Origin: Streptomyces sp. TLI_146
GTDB lineage: Bacteria > Actinomycetota > Actinomycetes > Streptomycetales > Streptomycetaceae
DNA: 64,000 nt
Direction: 5' to 3'
Assembly: GCF_002846415.1 (NCBI RefSeq)
Contig: NZ_PJMX01000001.1
Span: 1,054,001 to 1,118,000 of the forward strand
Numbering within the stretch: position 1 is the stretch's first letter; each line of letters begins with the position of its first letter. Below the pieces are notes generated by a model that did not search any database, was not told where the DNA came from, and worked only from the letters and a program-made list of their open reading frames with translations. Shown piece after piece: positions 17,047 to 26,278 of the stretch. A program made the translations under genes and the position numbers.

Positions 17047-17808
17047 CTATACGACCAGGCCGCCGGAGATCTCGATGGCCTGCCCGGTGATGTAGCGGGC
17101 CCGGTCGGAGGCGAGGAAGCACACCAGGTGCGCCACGTCCTGCGGGGTGCCGAAGGCGTGGCCGGGGATGAGGGATTGGAGGAACTCGGTCTTGTCGGGC
17201 GGTATCGCGGCTGTCATGTCGGTCTCGATGAGTCCCGGGGCGACCGCGTTGACGGTGACGCCCCGGGCCCCGATCTCCTTGGCCAGGGCCTTGGTGAAGC
17301 CGATCACCCCGGCCTTGGCGGCGGAGTAGGCCGTCTGACTGGGGATGCCGTGCAGCCCGGAGGACGAGGCGATGTTGATGATGGCGCCGCTGCGCTGTTT
17401 CACCAGCGGCATCAGCAGGGGTTTGGTGACGGTGTACATGCTGTCGAGGTTGGTGCCGATGACCTCGCGCCACTGCTGCGGGGTCATCCGGGCGAACAGG
17501 GTGTCCCGGGTGACGCCCGCGTTGTTGACGAGGACGTCGAACCGGTCGAGGTGGCCGAGCGCCGCGACGGCGAAGCGCTCGGCCTCGTCGGTGTCGGCGA
17601 CATGGGCGTACAGCGGGACGCACCGCTGGTCGGGATGGGCCGCGTTCAGTTCGTCGGCGAGGGTGCGGGCGCGGTCCTTGTCGCTGTGGTAGCCGAAGAC
17701 GACATCGGCGCCCTGCGCCAGTGCGAGACGCACCACCGCGGCGCCGATGCCGCGCGACCCGCCGGTGACGACGCAGCCGCGCCCCGCCAGGGGGAGGTCG
17801 TCCGTCAC
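17047..17808 (-). CDS. FabG-like ketoreductase acting in trans with the PKS
   Basis: A 253-residue SDR of the 3-oxoacyl-ACP reductase type: TGGSRGIG near residue 15, NNAGV, an IASSSG catalytic Ser, YSAAK, and C-terminal GQAIEISGGLVV. The GTG start overlaps the stop of the radical SAM gene (GTGA). The adjacent iterative PKS has a dehydratase but no KR domain, so this protein most likely supplies beta-keto reduction in each cycle, as recalled for Jaw6 in jawsamycin biosynthesis. Confidence 0.85.
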   Translation of the reverse strand: MTDDLPLAGRGCVVTGGSRGIGAAVVRLALAQGADVVFGYHSDKDRARTLADELNAAHPDQRCVPLYAHVADTDEAERFAVAALGHLDRFDVLVNNAGVTRDTLFARMTPQQWREVIGTNLDSMYTVTKPLLMPLVKQRSGAIINIASSSGLHGIPSQTAYSAAKAGVIGFTKALAKEIGARGVTVNAVAPGLIETDMTAAIPPDKTEFLQSLIPGHAFGTPQDVAHLVCFLASDRARYITGQAIEISGGLVV

Positions 17809-19244
17809 TGTCCGCTCCGGGACGCGGCCGCGGGCCGGACGGAGTCCTTCTTGCGCCGCGCCGCCTCCTCGCGCAGCTCGCGGTAGCGCTCCTCGGCGAC
17901 CAGGGCGGAGAACATCGGCGCGTAGAACGGGCCGTCGCCGGTCAGAGTGATCCGCTCCGGTGTGATCCGCGCGTAGCCGCGCTCGGCCAGCGCGTCCCAG
18001 ACGGTGGCGAACTTGTCGTAGATGTCGAGGCCGAAGGCGGCCGCGTACTGGGTGCGGTCGATCTCCGTGCTGATCAGGCTGCGGAAGAGCAGCATCATCA
18101 GCCAGTCCTCGGCGGTGTGCCGGTAGCCCCGTTCGACGGGGAACCGGCCGTTGTCGACGGCGGCCTTGTACTGGGCCAGGTTGCGTTGGTTGATGAACGA
18201 CCAGGAGCGGCCCGAGGGGAGCGCGGGATTGCCGAAGAAGGTGATCGCCGCGTAGCCGAGTCCCAGGGTGTCCAGGTGGTCGAAGCGGGTCGTGTAGCCC
18301 TCGCGGAAGTCATGGGCCGCGGGGTCGCCGGGGCGGCGGAAGTTGTACGTGGACAGCTGCCGGTAGCCGCGGTCGAGCAGGAAGTCGCGCCCCGCCCGGT
18401 ACATCTCCAGGTTGGCCAGGGTGCTGGGCAGTTCGTGGAAGCGGTTGAGGGCGAAGTCGGTGGGACCGCCGACGTTCAGCTCGTAGTGGGTGATGTCGTA
18501 GACGTCCCACGAGACCAGGGTCTCCAGGTCCTCCAGCATCGTGTCGACGGTCTGCTGCGGCCAGCCGAAGATCAGGTCGACGTTGGCGGACAGACCCAGT
18601 TCACGCGCCCACTCCAGGCTCTGGATGACGTGCTTGGTGGTCTGTTTGCGGCCGCTGAAGCTGTTGAGGCGTTCGTTGACCTGCTGCACGCCCATGCTGA
18701 TGCGGTTCATCCCGGAGTCGCTGATGGCCTGCATCTTCTCCCGGGAGAACAGCTGGGGGATGCCTTCCAGGGTGAGGTCCGCCTGCTCCGAGATCTCCGG
18801 GAAGAGGCGGCGCACCATGTCCATCAGGCGGTGGTAGACGGGGCCTTTGTAGAGGTTGGAGGTGCCTCCGCCGAAATACGCTCCGGCGAGGACGGAGCCC
18901 TGCATCTGCTCCCGGTACATCTCCGCTTCCCGCTCCACGTATCCGTAGTAGTTCTCCAGGGCCGCGTTGCCCTGGAACTCCTCCACGGGGAAGAGGCAGT
19001 ACCCGCACTTTCCGGGGTCGGTCTGGATGCAGTACGGGACGCCGACGTACAGGAACACGGGTGAGGTGCCGTGCGCTTCGCGCAGCTTGATCCGGTCCTC
19101 GGCGATCTCGTCGAGCGGCACGGACGTCTCGTTCCAGAAGCGCGGCGACGGGAAGCCGTGCTGGATCTTGTTGACCTGGCGTTCACCGAGGTGGCTGTCG
19201 AGGTAGTTGTTGACGAAGTCGGGGCTCAACACGATTGCTGGCAC
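17805..19244 (-). CDS. HemN-like radical SAM enzyme, candidate cyclopropanase
   Basis: A 479-residue HemN-family radical SAM protein. The iron-sulfur site is C72-X7-C80-X2-C83, followed by YFGGGTSN, RISMGVQQ, DLIFGWPQQ and DTLGLGYAAITFFGN, the elements that bind two SAM molecules in HemN proteins. The C-terminal HemN_C domain is intact. Canonical HemN has CX3CX2C, so the seven-residue first gap is distinctive. The gene lies between a KS-AT-DH-ACP PKS and a KR. In the jawsamycin pathway the HemN-like Jaw5 adds methylene units to growing polyenes to make cyclopropanes; that is the best hypothesis. GTG 19244 is used, though GTG/TTG codons 5-6 residues further in are possible starts. Confidence 0.85.
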   Translation of the reverse strand: MPAIVLSPDFVNNYLDSHLGERQVNKIQHGFPSPRFWNETSVPLDEIAEDRIKLREAHGTSPVFLYVGVPYCIQTDPGKCGYCLFPVEEFQGNAALENYYGYVEREAEMYREQMQGSVLAGAYFGGGTSNLYKGPVYHRLMDMVRRLFPEISEQADLTLEGIPQLFSREKMQAISDSGMNRISMGVQQVNERLNSFSGRKQTTKHVIQSLEWARELGLSANVDLIFGWPQQTVDTMLEDLETLVSWDVYDITHYELNVGGPTDFALNRFHELPSTLANLEMYRAGRDFLLDRGYRQLSTYNFRRPGDPAAHDFREGYTTRFDHLDTLGLGYAAITFFGNPALPSGRSWSFINQRNLAQYKAAVDNGRFPVERGYRHTAEDWLMMLLFRSLISTEIDRTQYAAAFGLDIYDKFATVWDALAERGYARITPERITLTGDGPFYAPMFSALVAEERYRELREEAARRKKDSVRPAAASRSGQ

Positions 19245-19301
19245 TTCCCCTCTGGTGGGATCTGCCGGATGTGGTCTGCCGAAGGCGGCGGAGGGCCGGG
19301 C

Positions 19302-22300
19302 TCAGGAGTGCGCCGGAGCTTCGGCACCGGCCGGGTCGGCCAGGATCACCTGGTGGAGGAGGTACTCCGCCAGTTCGTCGATGCTCTGGTACTCCAGGGC
19401 CTCCATGGCCTTGAAACGGAAGTCGAGCTTCTCCTGGATGCGCCGCTGGAGTTCGGTGATGGTCAGCGAGTCGAGGCCGATCTCAAGGAGGGCGAGCGAC
19501 GGGTCGAGATCGCTCATGTCGATCTCCAGCTCCGTCGACATCCGGCCCAGCGTGTCGACGATCTCGACCATGAGCCAGTCGATGACCGCCTGCCGGCGCT
19601 CCCCTGCCGCCAGGGGCTCCACGTGTGCGCGCAGTTCGCGCCGCGACTCGCCGCTCTCACGCGAGCGACTGCCGCCGGGCCCGGCCGGGGCCGCGTCCGG
19701 GTCGGTCAGGGAGCCCACGCGCCGGAACTCGATGGCGTCGAGGTCCGCGACAAGGCGCCCGGTGTCGTCCAGGACGCGCAGCCGCGCCGTGAACGCGGTG
19801 TCGGTGGCGTCGGCCAGCCGGACATGGCCCCAGATCTGGTCGGGCAGGGGCCCGTGCAGCACCATCCGGCCGATTCCCACCGGGAGGTAGGTGCCCCTGG
19901 CCGCGCCGTCGCGGGCCGCGGCCGCGGCCAGGTGCAGACAGCCGTCGAGCATGGTCGCGAACCGGTGCGGATGCCCGGCCCGGGCCGCGCCGTCGGGAGC
20001 GGCGGTGATCCGGCCCAGCGCCTGGCCGCCCGCCTCGTCGGTCCACAGCTCGCGGACGGTGGAGAAGCTGGCGCCGTACTCCAGGCCGTCCTCCCGCAGC
20101 AGCCCGTACAAACGCCCGGGCGCGAGCGAGGTGGACATCTGTGCGCGCAGATCGTCCAGGCGCTCGGCGAATTCGCCGGGTCGCTCGCCGACGGGCCCGA
20201 CCGTCCCGTGGCAGTACCGGGGCGCGTCGTCGCCGTCGCCTCCCGCCACGGTGAACCGGAAGCGGCCGTCGGCCGGGGCGCCCTCGCCCGCCAGGTCCAC
20301 CCGTACGCTGCTGGGCCTGGCCGGGGCCAGGACGAGCGGCCGCACGAAGCTGACGTCGGTGAGCTCGACCGGTGTGGAGCCGTGGCCGTCGGCCGAGGCG
20401 CGGGCGTCGACGGCCAGCTCCAGATAGCCGGTGGCCGGGAAGACGGTCGCACCGAGGATGCGGTGGTCCACCCAGGGGGTGCCGGGCCGCAGGTCCTGCC
20501 GGTGGACGCGGTGCGCGGCCGGTCGCGGCTCGGGGGCTGCCTGCCGTGGCGGAGCCACCGGTGCCGTCGCCGCGCGGCCGGTGTCCTCGGGCGTCACCCA
20601 GTACCGGTCCCTGCGGAAGGGGTACTGCGGGGCGTCGGAGGTACGGCGGTGGCGGGGGCCGCGGTAGAGCGCGGGCAGATCGACGGCGGCACCCGCCGTG
20701 AACAGGGCGCCCGCGGCGGCGAGGAGGTTGCGTACGTCCCGCCCGTCCTGCTGGAGCGTGGAGATCACCGTCACGTCGGCCTTGCCGAACGCCTCCGCCA
20801 CATACGTCCGCAGCGCGGGGTGGGGACCGATCTCGACGACCGCCGTGCAACCGCCGGCGGCCACCGCACGCAGGGCGTCGTGGAACCGGACCGGCCGCCG
20901 GGCCTGCTGGCTCCAGTACTCGGGTCCCTCCTCACCGGTCAGTGCCTCGCCCGTGGCTCCGGAGAACACCGGGACGGCCGGGGCGACAGGACTCAGCGTG
21001 GCGGCTGCCTTGTCCAGCTCGGGCAGGACCGGGTCCATCAGTGGCGAGTGGAAGGCGTGGGAGGTGCGCAGCCGGGTGGTGCGGACGCCCTGCTCTCCGG
21101 CGAGGCGCGCCACTTCGTCCACGGCTTCGGCCCGCCCGGAGACGACCACGGCGCGCGGCCCGTTGACCGCGGCCAGACTGACGTCGGCCTCCCGTCCGGA
21201 CAGCCAGCCCTCGATGGTTCCGGGGTCGGCGGCGACGGCCAGCATCACGCCGTCGCGCGGCAGTTCACCCATGAGTCGGCCGCGTACCGCGCTGAAGCGG
21301 GCGGCATCCTCCAGGGTGAGCATCCCGGCGACGCACGCGGCGACGACTTCGCCGATGCTGTGCCCCACCACCGCGTCCGGCACCGCTCCCCAGGAGCGCA
21401 GCAGGGAGGCGAGCGCGTACTCGACGGCGAACAGCGCCGGCTGCGCGAGCCGTGTGTCGTCGAGCGCTTGCGGTGACTGCTCGTCGAAGAGGAGCTGCCG
21501 CAGCGGTACGGGCAGTTCGCCGTCCAGCACCTCGGCGCACCGGTCGATCGCGGCGGCGAACTCCGGCTCGTGGTCGTACAGTTCGCGGCCCATGCCCGGG
21601 TACTGGACGCCCTGGCCGGTGAAGACGAAGGCCGTCTTCGCGGCCTTGACCGGGTGGCCGCCGGTCACTGACGGGGGTGTGCGCCGGGTCCGCCACAGCC
21701 GCAGGTCGTTGGCGATCTCGGTGCCGCCCCGTCCGGTCACCGCGAGGCGGTGGCGGTGGGCGGCCCGCCCGGCGGCGGCGGTGTAGACAGCGGCGGGCAG
21801 GCTGTCCCGGTCGGTGCGCGAGAGGTACCGCGCCCAGCGGTCGGCCAGCGCGTCCAGGCTCGTGGACGACTTGGCGGACAGCACGAGCAGCTCGGCGGGG
21901 CGCCGCCGTACCGCATCGGTGCGGCGGCGCGGGCTCGGGGCTTCGCGCAGCAGCACATGGGCGTTGGTGCCGCTGTAGCCGAAGGAGTTGACGGCGGCCA
22001 GACGCGGCGCGGCGCCCCGGGGCCACGGCACCGGCTCGGTGGGGATCTCCACCGCGGCACCCCTGAGATCGATCTTGGGGTTGAGGCGGTCGAGGTGGAC
22101 GCTGGGGTAGATGGTCTCGCGGTGCAGGGAGAGGGCGGCCTTGAGGACGCCGAGGAGTCCCGCCGCGGCTTCGGTGTGTCCGAAGTTGCTCTTCGCCGAG
22201 CCGACGTACAGCGGCCGCCCGGCGGTGCGCGGCCGCCCGTACGCGTTGGCGATGGCGCCCATCTCGATGGGGTCGCCGACCGGGGTCCCGGTGCCGTGCG

Positions 22301-23234
22301 CCTCGACGTAGTCGACCTGCGCCGGGTCGATGCCGCTGCGGGTGAGGACCGCGCGCATCACCTCCTCCTGGGTCCGCCCGTTGGGGGCGGTCAGCGCGGG
22401 GGTGCGTCCGTCGTGGTTGATGGCGGTGCCGACGATGTGGGCGAGGACGGGATCGCCGCGTTCCTCGGCGAGCGACTGACGGCGCAGCAGCGCGGCCACA
22501 CAGCCCTCGCTGCGGACGTATCCGTCCGCCTTCGCGTCGAACGACCGGCACTGCCCGCTGGGCGAGAACAGGCCGAGTTTGCAGAACGCGATGTGGACCT
22601 GCGGGTTGAGGATCAGATTGACCCCGGCCACGATGGCCGAGTCGCACTCGCCGGTGAGGATGGACTGCCGGGCCAGGTGCATGGCGACCAGCGAGCCGGA
22701 ACAGGCCGTGTCCACCGTGAGACACGGGCCCTTCAGGTCCAGGAAGTGGGCGACGCGACCGGCGCTGATGCTCATCGAGTCGCTCATCGAGTCGTATGCC
22801 GTGATGCCGTTGAGGCCCAGGGCCTCGTGCTTGAGGATGAAGTAGCTGTTGCTGTTCATGAGAGCCAGGAAGACACCGGTGTTGCTGCCCCTGATCTCGT
22901 CGGCGTTCTGCCCGGCGTGCTCCAGGGCGTGCCACACGGTCTGCAGGAGCAGGCGCTGCTGCGGGTCCATGCGGGTCGCCTCGGCGTCCGAGATGCCGAA
23001 GAACGTCGCGTCGAAGAGGTCGACGTCGTCGACGAATCCGCCGTGCCGGGTATAGGTCTTGCCCAGGGCCAGGGGATCGGGATCGTAGAACTCGTCCACG
23101 TCCCAGCGGCTGGACGGTATTTCCTCGACGCAGTCCCGTCCTTCCGACAGGACGGTGTGCATATCGTCCAGCCCGTGGACCTTACCGGGCAGTGTGCATC
23201 CGATCCCTACTAACGCAATGGGCTCAGCGTCCAT
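19302..23234 (-). CDS. Iterative type I polyketide synthase, KS-AT-DH-ACP
   Basis: A 1310-residue PKS. KS has C178 (DTACSGS), H313 (EAHGTGT) and H353 (NFGHTE). AT has S626 in GHSIGE and HAFH at 726-729, predicting malonyl-CoA. DH keeps H924 ([10 protein letters not shown]) and D1097 (MLDGCLH), so it should be active. The ACP has GLDSLT near 1256. There is no KR, ER or TE. ATG 23234 follows GAAGGAG. With the downstream trans KR this set would build a polyene by repeated condensation, reduction and dehydration. The same architecture is recalled for Jaw4, whose alkene chain is cyclopropanated during extension. Release may involve an external thioesterase or transferase. Confidence 0.9.
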   Translation of the reverse strand: MDAEPIALVGIGCTLPGKVHGLDDMHTVLSEGRDCVEEIPSSRWDVDEFYDPDPLALGKTYTRHGGFVDDVDLFDATFFGISDAEATRMDPQQRLLLQTVWHALEHAGQNADEIRGSNTGVFLALMNSNSYFILKHEALGLNGITAYDSMSDSMSISAGRVAHFLDLKGPCLTVDTACSGSLVAMHLARQSILTGECDSAIVAGVNLILNPQVHIAFCKLGLFSPSGQCRSFDAKADGYVRSEGCVAALLRRQSLAEERGDPVLAHIVGTAINHDGRTPALTAPNGRTQEEVMRAVLTRSGIDPAQVDYVEAHGTGTPVGDPIEMGAIANAYGRPRTAGRPLYVGSAKSNFGHTEAAAGLLGVLKAALSLHRETIYPSVHLDRLNPKIDLRGAAVEIPTEPVPWPRGAAPRLAAVNSFGYSGTNAHVLLREAPSPRRRTDAVRRRPAELLVLSAKSSTSLDALADRWARYLSRTDRDSLPAAVYTAAAGRAAHRHRLAVTGRGGTEIANDLRLWRTRRTPPSVTGGHPVKAAKTAFVFTGQGVQYPGMGRELYDHEPEFAAAIDRCAEVLDGELPVPLRQLLFDEQSPQALDDTRLAQPALFAVEYALASLLRSWGAVPDAVVGHSIGEVVAACVAGMLTLEDAARFSAVRGRLMGELPRDGVMLAVAADPGTIEGWLSGREADVSLAAVNGPRAVVVSGRAEAVDEVARLAGEQGVRTTRLRTSHAFHSPLMDPVLPELDKAAATLSPVAPAVPVFSGATGEALTGEEGPEYWSQQARRPVRFHDALRAVAAGGCTAVVEIGPHPALRTYVAEAFGKADVTVISTLQQDGRDVRNLLAAAGALFTAGAAVDLPALYRGPRHRRTSDAPQYPFRRDRYWVTPEDTGRAATAPVAPPRQAAPEPRPAAHRVHRQDLRPGTPWVDHRILGATVFPATGYLELAVDARASADGHGSTPVELTDVSFVRPLVLAPARPSSVRVDLAGEGAPADGRFRFTVAGGDGDDAPRYCHGTVGPVGERPGEFAERLDDLRAQMSTSLAPGRLYGLLREDGLEYGASFSTVRELWTDEAGGQALGRITAAPDGAARAGHPHRFATMLDGCLHLAAAAARDGAARGTYLPVGIGRMVLHGPLPDQIWGHVRLADATDTAFTARLRVLDDTGRLVADLDAIEFRRVGSLTDPDAAPAGPGGSRSRESGESRRELRAHVEPLAAGERRQAVIDWLMVEIVDTLGRMSTELEIDMSDLDPSLALLEIGLDSLTITELQRRIQEKLDFRFKAMEALEYQSIDELAEYLLHQVILADPAGAEAPAHS

Positions 23235-23640
23235 GCCGATCTCCTTCGGCTGGGGGTGACGGCGCTGTCGTCGTGGCGGGGCCCACACGGGGTGACGGCC
23301 CAGGACGGCCACAGGGGGTGAAGTGTCAAAGCACGTTCACTTGCCGGCTTCCAGGGTTTCGGCGAACCGCCGGTCCACGCATGAGTCAGCCGAAATGCCC
23401 TTTAGCGCACCTTTGCAAGGCTAGGTGCGGGGCGGCGGCGGGGTCAAGCGCTCCCTCGGCGGGCACGGCGGTGCGTCCGGGGGTGTGCCACGGCGCGGCG
23501 GCGCGGCATGGGGCGGGCGTCCAACTCGGCGCGCGCTCACAGGAGTTGAGCGTGTGACGACTGCACCTTCACGGGGCGGCGCGGACCTCCGTTCGCGACG
23601 GGAACCAGTCAGTCCGACCCGCTGTCATACCGCCATACGG
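23235..23640. promoter_or_regulatory. 406-nt intergenic control region of the PKS operon
   Basis: No gene is supported here. It must contain the leftward PKS promoter; TTTGACAC near 23320-23328 on the minus strand is a possible -35 element, without a convincing -10. The half next to the GH35 gene (23560-23640) shows no clear hairpin. No repeat or conserved operator was identified. Confidence 0.4.
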
Positions 23641-25965
23641 TCACAGTGACGCGATGAGCCACTGTTGGCTGAAATCCCCTGTGTAGGTTTGTTCGACGAT
23701 CTTCGCGCCGTCGGCGGTCGCGCTCCCGGCCACCCCGAGCACCTTGCCGGTGCTGACGCTGACGAGTTTCACGTACCCGTCACTGGTGGGCACCGGCCGC
23801 CACCGCTGATTGGCGCCACCGTTGGCGGGCCACTGGATGACCGGTGTGCCGTCAGCGGACGCGTTTGCCTGTATGTCGACGAGCTGGCCCGAGTGCACAT
23901 TCGCCCACGTGCAGGTCCCGTCGGCGGCCGTGGTGCGGCGCCACTGCTGGTTGGCGCCGCCGTTGCCGCCCCACTGGTTCAGCTGCACACCATAAGCGGT
24001 TGACCAGTCCGGTACGTCGAGGAGTTTGCCGCTGCGCCGGTTGGTGAGAGTGCAGGGGGTTTCGACGAGGGTCGCCCGGAACGGGACGGGCTGCGGGCGC
24101 AGTTGGTGCAGGTCGAGGACGAGGATCTCGTTCTGTCCGACGGTGAGCCATGGGGCGGGGCAGTACAGGCGCTGCTGCGGTCCGATGGACCAGTACCGGC
24201 CGAGGTTGTGTCCGTTCACCCAGACGACGCCCTTGGTCCAGCCGGACATGTCGAGGTAGGTGTCGCCGGTCTCGGCGAGGGTGACCGCGGCGCGGAAGAA
24301 GAGGCCCGCGCGGCCGGGGTCGCTGATCATCGGACGCAGGTGTGCGACGAACGCCTCGTCGACCGGGAGGGCATACGTCTGCCAGTCGCTCACCGTGCCG
24401 TCGAGCGGCCCCGCACCGGAGAGGGAGACCTGCTGGGTGATGCCCTTGCGGTCGACCAGGCCGTGGCCGAAATTGGTCCGCCCCATACCCTCGACGAGAA
24501 TGTCCAACGTGGGCCTTGCGCCCGCAGAGCCGAGTGCGAGACGCGAGCCCGTGGTCACCTTCAGCGGCGTCGCGTACGCGGAGGGCACCGCCGGGCGGGA
24601 GATACCTCCCTGGTAGACACCGTCGAGGAAGACGGTGGCGTAGTCATGGACGGAGGTGACGTCGAGCGTGCCTCCCGCGTACCCGGAGAGGACCTTGCGG
24701 TAGAGCATGAACCCGGAGTTCTGCCCGTAGTTCTCCATGGGCTGCGGCGCGACCGTCTGCGCGGGCGGCAGAGCGGCGGGCAGGTTGTCCCACAGCGACG
24801 CGTAGGCGCTCGGGACCGGCGCGTCGTTTCCGCTACGCGTAATGGTGGGGATCGGTTCCGGTACGGGTGGCAGTGAGACACCCGGATAGCCGCCGATGAG
24901 CGAGCGGTACGCGGCGTACTTCGGCGCGGGCCGCCCCTGTTCGGTGATCGGCGCCCCGTAGTCGTAGGTCGTGATGTCGGCGGTGTAGCCGCTTCCGTCG
25001 TCGTTCGCGTTGGCACCGGCCCAGTAACCGAAGTTGGTGCCGCCGTGCACCACGTAGACGTTGAACGACTGCCCTGCGTCCATCAGCTCCCGCAGCGCCC
25101 CGGAGAGGTCGGTGTCCTGCCCGGCGAAGGCACCCTCGCCCCAGTGCGTGAGCCATCCCGGGTAGAGCTCCCCCGACATCGCCGGAACCCGCGGGTACGC
25201 CGTGCGGCACGCCCTGATGTCCGAGGAGGTCCCGCCGCTGAGACCGATCGCCCCGCCGGTGACGTTGGTGTGGTTCGCCACGACCTGGCCGAGCCCGTCC
25301 TGGGTGTAGAACGGCCCCTCCACCCCTGCCCCGAGCCACAGTTGGCGCAGCTGCTCCAGGTACGTGCCGTCGCTGCCGTACGAGCCGTACTCGTTCTCGA
25401 TCTGCACCATCAGGATCGGGCCGCCGTTGACGGCCATCAGCGGCCGGACGGCCGGGGCGATCGCGTTCACGTACCGGGCCACGGCCGCCATGTAGTCCGG
25501 GTCCTGGCCCGCGTTCACCCGCAGCCGCACGGACGGCTTCTTCAGGAGGTACGAGGGCAGGCCGCCCAGGTCCCATTCGCCGCAGACGTACGGGCCCGGG
25601 CGCAGCAGCACGTACATGCCCTCCTGCGCGCAGAGCCGGATGAAGGCGGCGAAGTCACGCCGGTCGGTGGTGAGGTCGAAGACGCCGGGCCGCTCTTCGA
25701 GGTAGTTCCACATCACGTACAGCGCGATGGTGTTGAGCCCCATCGCCTTGGCCATCCGGATGCGGTGGCGCCAGTACTGCACGGGGATGCGGGCGGGGTG
25801 CATCTCGCCGCTGCGGATCTGGAACACGGCGCCGTCGAGGACGAACCGGGATCCGTCGGCGGAGAAGCCGAAGGTGTGCCCGGCGGCGGAGGCGCGCCTG
25901 CCGGAGACGGCCAGCGCGGCGGCCGGGCTCAGGGCGGCGGCGACCAGCAGGGTGCGTCGGTGCAT
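23641..25965 (-). CDS. Secreted GH35 beta-galactosidase with ricin-type lectin domain
   Basis: A 774-residue protein with a Tat-type signal (MHRRTLLVAAALSPAAALA, cleavage near ASA-AG). The catalytic barrel is glycoside hydrolase 35: VMWNYLEERPG, then acid/base Glu in QIENEYGSYG and nucleophile Glu in SGELYPGWLTHWGEG. Beta-sandwich jelly rolls follow, and the last ~130 residues form a ricin-B beta-trefoil with QxW repeats (NQQWR, NQRWR, SQQW). It should remove terminal beta-galactosyl residues from plant or other polysaccharides outside the cell. It is divergent from the alpha-galactosidase gene, with which it probably shares control. Confidence 0.92.
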   Translation of the reverse strand: MHRRTLLVAAALSPAAALAVSGRRASAAGHTFGFSADGSRFVLDGAVFQIRSGEMHPARIPVQYWRHRIRMAKAMGLNTIALYVMWNYLEERPGVFDLTTDRRDFAAFIRLCAQEGMYVLLRPGPYVCGEWDLGGLPSYLLKKPSVRLRVNAGQDPDYMAAVARYVNAIAPAVRPLMAVNGGPILMVQIENEYGSYGSDGTYLEQLRQLWLGAGVEGPFYTQDGLGQVVANHTNVTGGAIGLSGGTSSDIRACRTAYPRVPAMSGELYPGWLTHWGEGAFAGQDTDLSGALRELMDAGQSFNVYVVHGGTNFGYWAGANANDDGSGYTADITTYDYGAPITEQGRPAPKYAAYRSLIGGYPGVSLPPVPEPIPTITRSGNDAPVPSAYASLWDNLPAALPPAQTVAPQPMENYGQNSGFMLYRKVLSGYAGGTLDVTSVHDYATVFLDGVYQGGISRPAVPSAYATPLKVTTGSRLALGSAGARPTLDILVEGMGRTNFGHGLVDRKGITQQVSLSGAGPLDGTVSDWQTYALPVDEAFVAHLRPMISDPGRAGLFFRAAVTLAETGDTYLDMSGWTKGVVWVNGHNLGRYWSIGPQQRLYCPAPWLTVGQNEILVLDLHQLRPQPVPFRATLVETPCTLTNRRSGKLLDVPDWSTAYGVQLNQWGGNGGANQQWRRTTAADGTCTWANVHSGQLVDIQANASADGTPVIQWPANGGANQRWRPVPTSDGYVKLVSVSTGKVLGVAGSATADGAKIVEQTYTGDFSQQWLIASL

Positions 25966-26278
25966 GCGTACTCCCCGGTGCGGCAGGCGAACTGCGGGCG
26001 GGTCATGAGGCGTTCGGCGGCACGTGAGGCGGGCGGAAGGACACGCGCCTCTCCGCTGTGCTGCGCCGCAACGTAATTAATCGATCAAGAAGCGTCAAGA
26101 GTGCACGTAATCAAACACAACACCTTCAGGGCGCGCGCTTCGGAACCTCCTCGCACCCCTGGCCGCGATCAACTCAAGCTGTCTGCACGGTGATTGAAGG
26201 TGCTTCAAACCCCGCGCTACGATGCACCATCAATCACGCCAGGCCGCACGTCCCCTTCTCACGACAGAGGAGCTCCCC
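25966..26278. promoter_or_regulatory. Shared control region of the divergent galactosidase genes
   Basis: This 313-nt segment has no gene. It is unusually A/T-rich and full of TCAA/TTGA elements: GATCAAGAAGCGTCAAG around 26083-26099, AATCAAAC near 26109, GATCAACTCAAG near 26167, and a perfect palindrome at 26194-26208. A co-regulated LacI- or ROK-type repressor is a reasonable guess, but no regulator gene lies beside it. Confidence 0.5.
26194..26208. promoter_or_regulatory. Palindromic operator candidate TTGAAG-GTG-CTTCAA
   Basis: A perfect 6-3-6 inverted repeat, TTGAAG at 26194-26199 and CTTCAA at 26203-26208, about 70 nt before the alpha-galactosidase start. The half-sites resemble the other TCAA elements of the region. 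Confidence 0.5.

Noticed and set aside
1..23234. Joining the nucleotide-type enzymes at 1-9743 with the PKS operon as one jawsamycin nucleoside cluster
   Set aside because: A sigma factor pair, a broken gene, gltX and an exporter separate them, the upstream enzymes are kinases and nucleotidyltransferases, not aminouridine-forming enzymes, and the upstream locus has its own peptide gene.
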